A stretch of DNA of 40,616 nucleotides from Bacillota bacterium (GCA_021324975.1 JAJPIA010000143.1:1-40616), one strand, 5' to 3'; numbered from the stretch's first letter, positions 26,443 to 34,889 are shown. Program-made: numbers and translations. Notes: a model not told the origin generated them from the letters alone.

Positions 26443-26970
26443 TCACGCGCTGCCCGCTTCGACGCCCTCACGAAGGATCTCGGCGTAGATCCACGAGTCC
26501 CTGTACAGGAGGTCCTGGGACGGCGGAATCTTCACGGAGATCAGGTGGACCCTGCGCGAAACGTCCGGCTTATCCAGACTCGCCCGAACGTCCGCACTCA
26601 TCGGGGATTGCGCGTGGCGAACCAGGAGCACCTCTACGTGCTCCGCGCGCCCGAGCGCCACAAGCTTCGCCAGAACGTCGCGTGTCACCGCAGGGTACTC
26701 GCACAGCGCGACCACCACGCGCTCGCCCCGTCGGGCCGCGACATCCACGCGGATCGTGCGGTCCCCCACGCGCACGACCGGCCGAACGAGCAGCGGGCGG
26801 TAGCCGGATCTCGCAAGCGTACGCACCACATAGAACCGAAGCAGGTGCCGTTGATGATCGCACTCCAAGAGAGGCTTCGGGCAGCACGCGCGAAACGCCA
26901 GGTAGTTAGCGGTCGCCGCCGCTTCCACTTCCGTGCCCAGGTTTTCCGGAAGGTCGAGATCGAGGTCCAC
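26443..26970 (-). CDS. Conserved-looking hypothetical protein, possible nuclease-like fold
   Basis: The 175-residue product starts at a GTG with GGGAGGG just upstream. After an acidic N-terminus (D-L-D-L-D-L) comes a helix, then YRPLLVRPVVRVGDRTIRVD and VVVALCEYP, an alternating strand pattern with D and E placed as in PD-(D/E)xK-type folds, and an alpha/beta tail (KLVALGRAEHVEVLLVRHAQ). No catalytic set can be asserted. It is upstream of nirK on the same strand, 281 bases away. Confidence 0.65.
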   Translation of the reverse strand: MDLDLDLPENLGTEVEAAATANYLAFRACCPKPLLECDHQRHLLRFYVVRTLARSGYRPLLVRPVVRVGDRTIRVDVAARRGERVVVALCEYPAVTRDVLAKLVALGRAEHVEVLLVRHAQSPMSADVRASLDKPDVSRRVHLISVKIPPSQDLLYRDSWIYAEILREGVEAGSA

Positions 26971-27533
26971 AGCGCCCTCCCTTCCCGGGCCGGACTCGGC
27001 TCACGCCAGTGCCGGGGCGATCATCGCGGGCATCGTGCCGAGCCCGGCCAGCCCAACCGGTGGGTCCGCAACTCATCGTGCCGCTATTAGGATAGGCGCC
27101 TCGGCGGGGACCGCGCATCCGGCCGCCGCCCGATTCTACTGGTCCGGGTACGGCGAGCCAGGTTTAACGCAGCCCCCAGCCTTCCCGTCGTGGTGTGCGC
27201 GGAGGTCTGAGGCTGACGCTACAACGCGGTGCTGCCACCGATCGGCAACGTCGGGTTCGACTTCTACATGATCCGGAAGGAGTAGCGGGCCCCGATTACT
27301 GGAATGGCGCGGGCGCCGGCCCGATCTCCCCGGTTCAGGATCCGGTCCGATGCCGTCGCCCCCCAGTACCCGCCTCGCCACCGGCGCCTCGACCGCCGCT
27401 ATCGGGTCTTGACCCGATAGCGTGCCGCCTCAGGCCGGCCTATCGTACATCCGTATGCGGCGTCGAACCGGGGATTAGAGTGCCCCGGCATCTGACAAGA
27501 CTAGTCAGTGCCGATAGCGAACTCAAACACTTG
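26971..27533. other. Gene-free regulatory spacer ahead of the response regulator
   Basis: I see no gene in this 563-base stretch. It holds the perfect palindrome at 27397-27422 and the half-site copy at 27511-27519, both on the response-regulator side. Confidence 0.5.
27397..27422 (+). promoter_or_regulatory. 26-base perfect palindrome upstream of the response regulator
   Basis: CGCTATCGGGTC and GACCCGATAGCG are exact inverted arms of 12 bases separated by TT. The half-site CCGATAGCG recurs at 27511-27519, 15 bases before the ATG at 27534. The two-base loop is too small for a terminator hairpin, so a dimeric protein-binding site is more likely. Its core GGTCTTGACCCG is shared with the nirK upstream region. 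Confidence 0.55.
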
Positions 27534-28211
27534 ATGACGGAGACACGGCAGCCTGCAACCCGCAAGATCCGCGTGCTGCTCGCGGACGACCACGCGATCG
27601 TCCGCGAGGGCGTCAAGATGATCCTCACCGCCGAGCCGGACATTGAGGTCGTGGGGGAAGCCGAGGACGGCGTCGCCGCCGTCGACCTGGCCCGCCGGCT
27701 GAAACCCGACGTGGCCGTAATCGACATCAGCATGCCGCGCCTCAACGGTGTCGAGGCGACTCGCCAGATCAAGGCCGCCCTGCCCGACACCCACACCCTC
27801 GCGCTCACCATGCACGCTGACGATACGTACGTCTTCCAACTCCTCAAGGCTGGCGCCTCGGGCTACGTGCTCAAGCGGGCGGCCGCGACCGACCTTGTGC
27901 AGGCCATCCGGGCGGCGCGCCGCGGGGAAGCGTTTCTCTACCCATCTGTCGCCAAGGCGGTCGTGGCGGACTACCTGAAGCGCCTGGAGGCCGGGGAAGG
28001 ACGGGAAGCGTACGACGGGCTGACCGAGCGCGAGAAACAAATTCTAACGCTCGTCGCCGAGGGCGCCTCCAACCAGGACATCGCGGAGCGCCTGTTCATC
28101 AGCGTCAAGACTGTCCAAACCCATCGCGCCCACATCATGGAGAAACTCGAGCTGCACGACCGAACGCAGCTCGTGCGGTATGCGATCCGCAAAGGCCTGA
28201 TCGAGCCCTGA
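27534..28211 (+). CDS. NarL/LuxR-family response regulator
   Basis: The 225-residue product has a receiver domain (acidic Asp18/Asp19, phosphoacceptor Asp64 in VAVIDISMPRLNG, Lys114 in YVLKRAA) and a LuxR-type HTH from about residue 160 (LTEREKQILTLVAEGASNQD, then ERLFISVKTVQTH). It should be a DNA-binding output regulator. It converges on a histidine kinase of the matching class (HisKA_3) at 28260-29519, the natural partner. No clear ribosome-binding site precedes the ATG, and a GTG at 27479 in the same frame is an alternative start. A palindrome upstream may allow autoregulation. Confidence 0.9.
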   Translation: MTETRQPATRKIRVLLADDHAIVREGVKMILTAEPDIEVVGEAEDGVAAVDLARRLKPDVAVIDISMPRLNGVEATRQIKAALPDTHTLALTMHADDTYVFQLLKAGASGYVLKRAAATDLVQAIRAARRGEAFLYPSVAKAVVADYLKRLEAGEGREAYDGLTEREKQILTLVAEGASNQDIAERLFISVKTVQTHRAHIMEKLELHDRTQLVRYAIRKGLIEP

Positions 28212-28222
28212 CGTCCATGGGT

Positions 28223-28239
28223 CTCCCGGCGCCCGGGAG
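28223..28239. terminator. Hairpin between convergent regulator genes
   Basis: CTCCCGG and CCGGGAG form a seven-base perfect stem with a three-base loop, in the 48-base gap between the response regulator stop and the histidine kinase stop. It probably serves both transcripts. No T-run is present. Confidence 0.5.
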
Positions 28240-28259
28240 GCTGGACCGACACCGCAGGG

Positions 28260-29519
28260 TCAGTGTGCCTTGGAGAGCGGCAGTCGGGCGAGGATCGTCG
28301 TCCCCGCTTCGGGGACCGACAACACCTGCAGGTGGCCACCCACGAGCTGCGCGCGCTCGCGCATGCCCTGCAGCCCGAGGCTCTTTTTCGGCTCCGTGTC
28401 CTCCGGGACGAACCCCTTGCCGTCGTCGCGCACCATCACGATCAGCCAGTCGTCGCGGCGATCCACACGGATCTCGAGCTGTTCCGCGGCGGCGTAGCGC
28501 AGGGTATTCGTCGCCGCTTCCTGGATGATCCGGTAGGCCGTGGTCTCGATGTCTCGCGGCAGCCGCTCTTCTGGCCCGATGATCTTGAGGCTGACGTGCA
28601 GACCCGTGGGCTTCAGGTGCGTGTCGACATAGGAGCGGACCGCGGCCGTCAGCCCATGGTCATCTAAGATCAGCGGACGGAGATCATACACCAGCTTGTG
28701 CAGCTCATCCAGGCTTCGCTCGGCGACCGTACGGAACCGCTCGAGCTCCGAGCCGATCGCCTGCTTGTCCATCCCGTCGACATGGCCCGCCAAGTGCGCG
28801 AGCTGAATGATAAGCGCGGTCATCGTCTGACCCGCGTGGTCGTGGAGGTCCTGCGCGATGCGCCGGCGTTCTTCCTCCTGGACGGTCAGCAGCCGCTGCA
28901 TCAGCTCGCGCGTCGTGGCTTCTTTGTCCCGCACGGCTTCAAACAGCCGGCCGCGCTGGATGGTCACCGCCACGTCATGGCCCAACGCTTCGAGCAAATC
29001 AAGATCGGGCTGCTGGAGCACGCGCCCGGACGGCAGCATCAGGTTGAGGATGCCGACGGGGACCTCCGTCTGCGAGCGTAGGGGGATCGTGGCGTGTTGA
29101 TGCCCTTCCGGCGTGTGCGGCAGCGCCTGCTCGAGTCTGAGACAGTCGATCACGTTGACCGCATGTGTCAGACGCCCTTCGCGCAGCATCTGCATGCACC
29201 GGCACTCCCCCGTCATCCGGCGCTTGCCCGACACGGCGAGCGCGGGCGGGAGATTGACGTCGGCGGCGAGCAAAAACGTGTCGGATTCCGCGTCGTGCAA
29301 GAAAATCCACCCGGCGTCCGCTTCCGCGAGCTCGACAATCCTGGGCAGCGCACCATCGAGGGCCTCCCGAAGCGTAAAGGACCGGTTCAGCGCCTGCGAG
29401 CATGCTCGAAGGAGTCCGGTTCGACTTTCCAACGACATGCCGGCACCCAGGCCTGCCTTCACCCAGACTCGTCTACGGGGTCTCAGCAGCCCCACAAAGA
29501 GTTGGCCGAAGAGCCGCAC
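28260..29519 (-). CDS. GAF-domain sensor histidine kinase (HisKA_3 type)
   Basis: The 419-residue soluble kinase has a GAF domain at about 45-190, a coiled coil at 195-220, a HisKA_3 dimerisation domain with the phosphoacceptor His226 (RRRIAQDLHDHAGQT), and an HATPase domain (EAATNTLRYA, VRDDGKGF, GLQGMRERA). The GAF pocket contains Cys106 and Cys108 (GECRCMQ) and Cys126 (DC), which could be redox active. No transmembrane sensor segment is obvious, so sensing is cytosolic. GTG at 29519 follows a GGAGGGGAC ribosome-binding site, and a Met at residue 28 is an alternative. It is the last gene of the operon with the second molybdoenzyme. Confidence 0.9.
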   Translation of the reverse strand: MRLFGQLFVGLLRPRRRVWVKAGLGAGMSLESRTGLLRACSQALNRSFTLREALDGALPRIVELAEADAGWIFLHDAESDTFLLAADVNLPPALAVSGKRRMTGECRCMQMLREGRLTHAVNVIDCLRLEQALPHTPEGHQHATIPLRSQTEVPVGILNLMLPSGRVLQQPDLDLLEALGHDVAVTIQRGRLFEAVRDKEATTRELMQRLLTVQEEERRRIAQDLHDHAGQTMTALIIQLAHLAGHVDGMDKQAIGSELERFRTVAERSLDELHKLVYDLRPLILDDHGLTAAVRSYVDTHLKPTGLHVSLKIIGPEERLPRDIETTAYRIIQEAATNTLRYAAAEQLEIRVDRRDDWLIVMVRDDGKGFVPEDTEPKKSLGLQGMRERAQLVGGHLQVLSVPEAGTTILARLPLSKAH

Positions 29520-29590
29520 GTCCCCTCCCCCCTCCGGGTAGGCGGCTCGGCCATCTGCGAACTATGGGGTGTTGAGCCCGGAATTAGACG

Positions 29591-30280
29591 TCACTGCGTC
29601 TTCGCGTGCGTTTGGAGGTACTTAAGCACCAACACTAGATCATCTCCGCTTAGACCTGCACGATCGGCCATGGGTTGCAGGGTACCCGGCCATTGGTTCG
29701 CCGTGTACTGGTCAGGCGCGTAAAGGGAGTGGCAGGTACTGCAGTGGGATTCGTAGACTTCCCGGCCATGCGCCCACACGGTCTGCACGTCCGCCGTCAG
29801 TGCGCCCGCGGCGACCCAGCCGGTGACCGTCACCTGCGTCCACACCGTCCCGTACGTGTCCTTCGTTTGCGCGCCCGTCTGACGCTGGGCTTGGTCTGGT
29901 GCCGTGAGACTCACGAGCACCACGCGCTGCCCAACCGCGGCCACGATCGCGTTGCTCCCCGCGGATGACCATCCCTGGACGGACACGTGCGCGTCCGAAC
30001 CCCTCGTCTCCGTTACCGAAAGCGGTGTGCCGGGCGTGACGGTCCCCACCACGGCCCCGCCCGGATTGTTTCTCAACGGCGTCGAGCTGGCCGCATAGGC
30101 GCCTTTTCCTACCGCTGCTGGTGCGGCTGCGGCAAGGCGCGGCACGATGGTGATCCCGGCCTGGACGGCCGTTGCCGAGGCCACGGCGCCAGCACCGCCG
30201 GACCACGTCAATCCCGCTCCGGCGAAACTGGCCGCCACCACCACGGCGACAAACACCATCAGTCGCATCACACGCGGCAT
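29591..30280 (-). CDS. TorC-like monoheme cytochrome c with an SH3-like domain
   Basis: The 229-residue exported cytochrome has an N-terminal signal or anchor (residues 6-25) and an SH3-like region at about 60-165. The terminal heme domain has CSTCH at 180-184, exactly 50 residues from the end, and YTANQWPGTLQPMADRAGLS, which closely matches the monoheme C-terminal domain of TorC. The pentaheme NapC/NrfH-type part of TorC is missing. AAGGAG lies eight bases before the ATG. It lies between TorD and the histidine kinase and should deliver electrons to the molybdoenzyme. The bc-complex cytochrome at 5969-6625 has the same layout. Confidence 0.88.
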   Translation of the reverse strand: MPRVMRLMVFVAVVVAASFAGAGLTWSGGAGAVASATAVQAGITIVPRLAAAAPAAVGKGAYAASSTPLRNNPGGAVVGTVTPGTPLSVTETRGSDAHVSVQGWSSAGSNAIVAAVGQRVVLVSLTAPDQAQRQTGAQTKDTYGTVWTQVTVTGWVAAGALTADVQTVWAHGREVYESHCSTCHSLYAPDQYTANQWPGTLQPMADRAGLSGDDLVLVLKYLQTHAKTQ

Positions 30281-30346
30281 CTCGTCGACTCCTTTCAGCG
30301 CACGATATACGTCGCGTTGGAATCCGGCAACGCTCCGGACGGACGC

Positions 30347-31066
30347 TCACTCGGCCGTGCCTGCGCGGACGACCGCACGATCTAGCCACGCGCGGTCCCG
30401 CCGGAGAAACGCCACGAGCAATGCCGCCGCTTCGCGGTAGAAACTGGCCACGGCCTCGCGAGCCACGTCCTCGGCCCACCGCGGCACCCAGCGCAGTAGG
30501 TGATTGTCGAGGAACGCGAGTTGTTTCTGATAATTCCCGGACGCAATCGGATGGCCGGCGTCACCGGCGGGTGCGGCGCTCTCGGCAAGGTGCCGCATGA
30601 TCACGAGTTCGACGGCGACGTGGTCGGCGGGGGCGCCGAACTCCGACCCGACCCCCAGCCCCTCCTGGCGTAGCACCGCGGTGATCTCCGAGAACGCCTC
30701 TCCATAGAATCGCCGGGTCGAACTTGTGTAGACGGACTCGTACGGCGGCGCCAGCCCCGGCCCCGGCCCGATGAACACCCTCGCGTAGTCGACGGCGAGA
30801 TCCTCGACCACGTCCACGCGGGGTTGGGCCGCCAAGGCCGCGGCGACCCCGAGGAGGCGTGCGGCCTCGCGCTCCACGCCGCACTCGGCTGCGACGTGCA
30901 GTAGCGACGCCTGCGCCTCCTCGGCGGACAGACGCACCCAGGCATCCTCCGTGAGTTCACGCGCAAAGATCGCCGAGAGCACACCGTAGAGTTCGACGCG
31001 GGCGAGCCGAGCATCCGTGCCGTCGCCAGCGCCGCCGGTATTGCTCTGCGCACGGACGTCTGTCAC
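30347..31066 (-). CDS. torD: TorD-family molybdoenzyme chaperone
   Basis: The 239-residue cytosolic all-helical protein matches the TorD/DmsD family: RVELYGVLSAIFARELTEDA near the start, VDYARVFIGPGPGLAPPYES with the family G-P-x-x-x-P-P-Y-E motif, and later HLLRWVPRWAEDVAREAVAS. It binds the Tat signal of its partner and helps insert the molybdenum cofactor. The GTG at 31066 has GGGAG upstream and follows the molybdoenzyme stop (31071) by four bases, so the pair is surely cotranscribed. It may also serve the orphan molybdoenzyme at 9451-11910. Confidence 0.92.
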   Translation of the reverse strand: MTDVRAQSNTGGAGDGTDARLARVELYGVLSAIFARELTEDAWVRLSAEEAQASLLHVAAECGVEREAARLLGVAAALAAQPRVDVVEDLAVDYARVFIGPGPGLAPPYESVYTSSTRRFYGEAFSEITAVLRQEGLGVGSEFGAPADHVAVELVIMRHLAESAAPAGDAGHPIASGNYQKQLAFLDNHLLRWVPRWAEDVAREAVASFYREAAALLVAFLRRDRAWLDRAVVRAGTAE

Positions 31067-31070
31067 AGGA

Positions 31071-33515
31071 TTACGCTCCCGGCGGCGGCTGAAACGCGGT
31101 CACGGCAGGCGGTGTGCCCACATACTTCTCCACCTGCACGAGCGCCGTGTGCGACGGGTTGCCGTCGGCCAGGCGCGAACTCGGAGCGTCCGAGGTGAGC
31201 ATGTTCACGTTCCCGTGGCGGTCCAGGGTGCCGGGGCGGCCGGGCTCGAGCGGATCGTACCAGCCGCCCTCGTGCATCGCCACCACGCCGCGCCGGGTGC
31301 GCGAGGTGACCAGGGCGCCGGCGAGCGTTTGCCCGCGGTCGTTGTACACGCGCACGATGTCGCCGTTGGCGATCCCCCGCGCCGCGGCGTCCTGGGGGTG
31401 GATCCAGATCGGTTCTCGGTCCCCGACCTCGTAGGTGCGGCGCAACCCCGTCTCGTCGAGCTGGGAGTGCAGCCGCTCCCGGGGATGCGGCGAGACGAGG
31501 TGGAGGGGGAACCGGCGCGCCAGCGGGCTCCCCAGCCACTCGGGCGGCGGCACCCACGCGGGATGCGGCGGCACGTCGTCGTACCTGAACGAGGCGATCG
31601 TCTCCGAGTAGATCTCGATCTTGCCCGACGGGGTCGACAACGGATGGTTGGCCGGGTCGGCCCGGAAGCCCGCGTACGCCACCACCTGGTTCGCCGCGTC
31701 GGGCACGGGAAACTCGAGATACCCACGCCGCCAAAACGTGTCGAAATCGGGGAGCTCGGCACCGCCCGAGCCACCTTGCTGCTGCGCGGGCGCCTCGGCA
31801 TTGCGCGCTTTCCACTGCTGCTGCGCCGTCCCGTAGAATTGGCGCAGCCACGCCATCTCGTCCATCCCCTCCGTGTACTGTGCGCCGAACCCGAGCCGCT
31901 CGGCCAGGGCGGCGCAGATATCGAAGTCGTGCCGGGCCTCGAACAGCGGGGGCACGACCTGCTGCATCGCGATCAGGAACTTGTCGGTGCCCACGAGATC
32001 GTTACGCTCGAGCGTGGTTGTCGCCGGCAAGACGATGTCCGCGTGCTTCGCGGTCGCCGTCCAGACATAGTCGTGTACGATCGTCACCTCGGGATGCTGC
32101 CATGCCCGAACGGTGCGGTTCGTGTCCTGTGCGTGATGCAGAGGGTTGCCACCGGCCCAGTAGACCAGCTTGATGTCGGGATAGGTGAGCTTGCGCCCGT
32201 CGTAATCGATCGTCTTGCCGGGGTTGAGTAGCATGTCGACCCACATGTTGATCGGGACGAAATCTTTGACGGGGTTGCTGCCGGCCGGGAGCCCCGGGAG
32301 CGGGGGTGCGCTGCCGAGCGGCGACCCGAGCCCGCTCGGGAAGTTGATCTGCGCGCCGCCGCCAGCCAGGCCAAACTGGCCGAGCATCGTCGCGAGCGTG
32401 ATCATCATCCACACGGGTTGCTCCCCGTGCGCGGCTCGCTGGAGCGAAAACCCGCCGACGAGCGCCGTCCGCGATCGGGCCATGCGGCGGGCCAGCGACC
32501 GGATCGTGTCGGCCGGCACGTCTGTGATCGACGCCGCCCACTCCGGCGATTTTGACTGGCCGTCGGCTTTGCCGCTCAGGTAGTCCGCGAACCGCTCGAA
32601 CCCGACCGTGTACTTCGCCAAAAAATCCTTGTCGTAGAGGTTCTCGGTGACCAGCGCATGCGCGATACCGAGCAGGAGCGCGGTGTCGGTGTTCGGGCGA
32701 ATCGCGAGGCGCTCAGCCCGGACGTACTGATCCGTATCGGTCTCGAGCGGATTCACGGCCACGATCGGCGTCTTCTTGTCTCGAAGCTGCGTGAGCCACC
32801 CTTTATCAAGGTGGGCGCCGTCCCCGCCGGAGAGGATCTCGGCCGTCGTGAGCGGGTCCGTGCCGATGAGCACGACGAGCGTGCTGTGCTGCACGATCGT
32901 GGGCCACGCCGATGCCGCGGGCCGGGCATCGCCGAGCACGTGCGGCGTGATCACGGGCAGCACCGGCGCGCTGTACGTGTTGACGTACGAGACATAGCCG
33001 CCGAACATCCCCAGCAGGCGCTGCAGCGCCTGCGTGGCCCCATGCAACTTGCCCGCGCTCTGCCAGCCGTAGCTGCCGCCGTAAATCGCCCTGTTGTCGT
33101 ACTGGCTCTTGACCCGCCGCAGCTCGGCGGCCACGAGGTCGAGTGCCTGGTCCCATGAGACCCGGACAAACGGCTCGGCGCCGCGGCCCGTTGTGTCACT
33201 GCGCTCGCGGTTGCGGTAGAAGCCTTGCCGAATCATCGGGTACTTGATCCGGTTGGGCGCGTACAGGACGTCCGGCATCGCGGTGATCATACGGTTGGGG
33301 TTCGGGTCACGGGCGAAGGGCCGCGTGCGGACCAGGCGCCCTCCGACGATCTCCGCGGTGAATGCGCCCCAGTGCGCGACGCTGAGCCGGGTCACCGGGG
33401 CCGTGGCCGCTGGTGCGGCGCTCGCCGGGATGGCGCGCACCAGTGGTGCCGCAACGAGTCCGCCGATTGCCGTTGTGGTGTGGCGAAGCAACGCGCGCCG
33501 TGTAAGCGTATGCAT
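31071..33515 (-). CDS. torA: Second Tat-exported DMSO/TMAO reductase-family molybdoenzyme
   Basis: This 814-residue paralogue of the 9451-11910 enzyme has the ATG at 33515 with GGAGG eight bases upstream and a Tat signal (L-T-R-R-A-L-L-R). IYGGSYGW (Tyr149, Trp151) and Ser182 in VNTYSAPVLPVITPHV mark the bis-MGD site. Ser at this place defines the DMSO/TMAO reductase class. Other blocks are FSLQRAAHGEQ, YWAGGNPLHHAQD and SPHPRERLHSQLD. The active-site neighbourhood (N-T-Y-S-A-P rather than G-D-Y-S-T-G) differs from the first copy, so the two may prefer different oxides. It heads the torA-torD-cytochrome-kinase operon. Confidence 0.93.
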   Translation of the reverse strand: MHTLTRRALLRHTTTAIGGLVAAPLVRAIPASAAPAATAPVTRLSVAHWGAFTAEIVGGRLVRTRPFARDPNPNRMITAMPDVLYAPNRIKYPMIRQGFYRNRERSDTTGRGAEPFVRVSWDQALDLVAAELRRVKSQYDNRAIYGGSYGWQSAGKLHGATQALQRLLGMFGGYVSYVNTYSAPVLPVITPHVLGDARPAASAWPTIVQHSTLVVLIGTDPLTTAEILSGGDGAHLDKGWLTQLRDKKTPIVAVNPLETDTDQYVRAERLAIRPNTDTALLLGIAHALVTENLYDKDFLAKYTVGFERFADYLSGKADGQSKSPEWAASITDVPADTIRSLARRMARSRTALVGGFSLQRAAHGEQPVWMMITLATMLGQFGLAGGGAQINFPSGLGSPLGSAPPLPGLPAGSNPVKDFVPINMWVDMLLNPGKTIDYDGRKLTYPDIKLVYWAGGNPLHHAQDTNRTVRAWQHPEVTIVHDYVWTATAKHADIVLPATTTLERNDLVGTDKFLIAMQQVVPPLFEARHDFDICAALAERLGFGAQYTEGMDEMAWLRQFYGTAQQQWKARNAEAPAQQQGGSGGAELPDFDTFWRRGYLEFPVPDAANQVVAYAGFRADPANHPLSTPSGKIEIYSETIASFRYDDVPPHPAWVPPPEWLGSPLARRFPLHLVSPHPRERLHSQLDETGLRRTYEVGDREPIWIHPQDAAARGIANGDIVRVYNDRGQTLAGALVTSRTRRGVVAMHEGGWYDPLEPGRPGTLDRHGNVNMLTSDAPSSRLADGNPSHTALVQVEKYVGTPPAVTAFQPPPGA

Positions 33516-33633
33516 CACGCCTGCCTCCGTGCTTAGGATTGGAATCGATCGGACGCTTCCCGTGTCCGCGCCCGCTACGGGGCCCTCGCGACGATCGTCT
33601 TCGGAACGTGCACCCGCCCCGCCGCGTCGGCCG

Positions 33634-33755
33634 CTACGCACCGGGCGGTGGCGCGAACGCCGTGATCGCCCGTGGGCGTCCGACGTCTTCTCGACCTGCG
33701 CCAGCGCCACGAGGGACGGGTTCCCCGTGAGCCGCCACCGTTCAAAATAACATAC
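33634..33755 (-). pseudogene. C-terminal remnant of a third DMSO/TMAO reductase gene
   Basis: Leftward translation gives WRLTGNPSLVALAQVEKTSD, and one base off it ends AITAFAPPPGA and a stop at 33634. The end of the neighbouring molybdoenzyme is SRLADGNPSHTALVQVEKY and AVTAFQPPPGA, so this is about 38 codons of a paralogue's tail. Nothing of the rest remains upstream. It lies 118 bases before the start of the intact gene and marks either a tandem array reduced by deletion or an unequal duplication scar. Confidence 0.75.
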
Positions 33756-34069
33756 GGTGGCGGGCTCTTGGCTTGTCCACCGACAAGTTGGATGGTGCGC
33801 GCGGTATGCGATTCCAGGCAGCAGCCGCGCCGCTGTGCGCCGCAGCGGTTCAGGTCCTATCGGCGGATGCAGTGTCGCAATGCCGAGTTGACGAACACAC
33901 CGGGTCACGTAGCCGGCGGTTCACACCCCCGACCAGCGCTTCGCGAAATACACGAGCCACCGCGGCATCGCCGCCCGCGGGTAGGCACCCACCCAGAGGA
34001 GCGCACCTGCCTGGGGGGGGTGGACGTCGCTGCGCCACGCCGAAGGAGGCGACCAGTCGCTCGATGGCG
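33756..34069. other. Stretch without a gene between the remnant and the Crp-type regulator
   Basis: I see no gene. The open frame that extends the remnant upstream is not family-like. A run of eight G occurs near 34014-34021. Confidence 0.4.
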
Positions 34070-34768
34070 CTACGGATCGTCTGCGATCGCACGCACCTTG
34101 TCGGGCGCCCGAAGCTGCACGCTGGCGCGACTCGCGCTCACGATCCCCTGGCGCCGCCAGCCCCGCAGAACGCGCGACAACGTCGGCGGGGTGGTGCCCA
34201 CGAATTCGGCGAGATCTCGGTGCAATAGCAAGAGGGGCCGACTGGTACCCCGTGTGAGCCGGAGCAGCGTGCGCGCGACGCGCTGTTCCACGGGCTCCGT
34301 GGCGAGATCCTCGACACGCATCCAGTACGATTGCACCCGGCGGGCCATCCAGCGCAGCGCGTTCGCCACGACGACGGGATGCTGATCCACGATCCGCTGC
34401 ATGCTCTCCCGAGACCAGCTGAGGACCTGGCTGTCCTGCGCCATCTGCGCGGTGTACGTTTGGTCGCCGCGTCCGTAGAGGTCGATGAGTCCGAAGACAT
34501 CGCCGGGGCGGAGAAACGCGAGCACCACGCGGTGGCCCTTCGGCGCCGTACGGACCAAGGTGCCGGCGCCATCGAGCAGCAGGTACACACGCGTGGGCCG
34601 CTCGCCCTGCCGAAACAGGATGTTGCCTTTGCGCACCCGCTGGATGCTTGCGGAACGCAGCAACGCGGCCAACTGGTCCTGCCCGACCGCGTGAAAAAGC
34701 GGGCAGTGGGCGAGGAATGCTGGCAGGGTGGGACTCGAAAGCTTTAGCGGCTGCACGCGGCGCGTCAT
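34070..34768 (-). CDS. Crp/Fnr-family regulator without Fe-S cysteines
   Basis: The 232-residue product has a CNMP-type beta-roll (FHAVGQDQLAALLRSASIQR, RKGNILFRQGERPTRVYLLL, LRPGDVFGLIDLYG), a long dimer helix and an HTH (HRDLAEFVGTTPPTLSRVLR). Only one Cys is near the N-terminus, so it is not an oxygen-sensing FNR. It fits NnrR/DNR-type or other Crp regulators. GGGGGATATTCGAC before the ATG at 34768 favours this start, and an upstream ATG at 34813 is possible. Divergence from the NO reductase gene (194 bases) suggests NO-responsive control, an inference from position. Confidence 0.88.
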   Translation of the reverse strand: MTRRVQPLKLSSPTLPAFLAHCPLFHAVGQDQLAALLRSASIQRVRKGNILFRQGERPTRVYLLLDGAGTLVRTAPKGHRVVLAFLRPGDVFGLIDLYGRGDQTYTAQMAQDSQVLSWSRESMQRIVDQHPVVVANALRWMARRVQSYWMRVEDLATEPVEQRVARTLLRLTRGTSRPLLLLHRDLAEFVGTTPPTLSRVLRGWRRQGIVSASRASVQLRAPDKVRAIADDP

Positions 34769-34874
34769 GTCGAATATCCCCCGCTCTCCGTCACCGATTG
34801 CCGCATTCAGCATACGCGCGGGGCGCTGTCTCGCCTATCGGGTTCTCAGCGTATTCGCGCATCGGTCTACCGTA

Positions 34875-34889
34875 TCACGAGGAACGTGA
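34875..34889 (+). promoter_or_regulatory. Inverted repeat upstream of the NO reductase gene
   Basis: TCACG-AGGAA-CGTGA is a 15-base dyad in the divergent spacer, 73 bases before the NO reductase ATG and 107 before the Crp-type regulator. Its half-sites resemble the TCACA/TGTGA of Crp sites read inside out. It is a candidate site for the divergent regulator, but short dyads occur by chance. Confidence 0.3.

Noticed and set aside
27409-27437. Sigma-70 promoter using TTGACC of the palindrome as -35
   Set aside because: The hexamer 17 bases later is AGGCCG, which does not resemble a -10 box.
31017-32231. Open frame of 404 codons antisense to the second molybdoenzyme
   Set aside because: Same shadow composition and no motif. 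The opposite strand is a clear torA.
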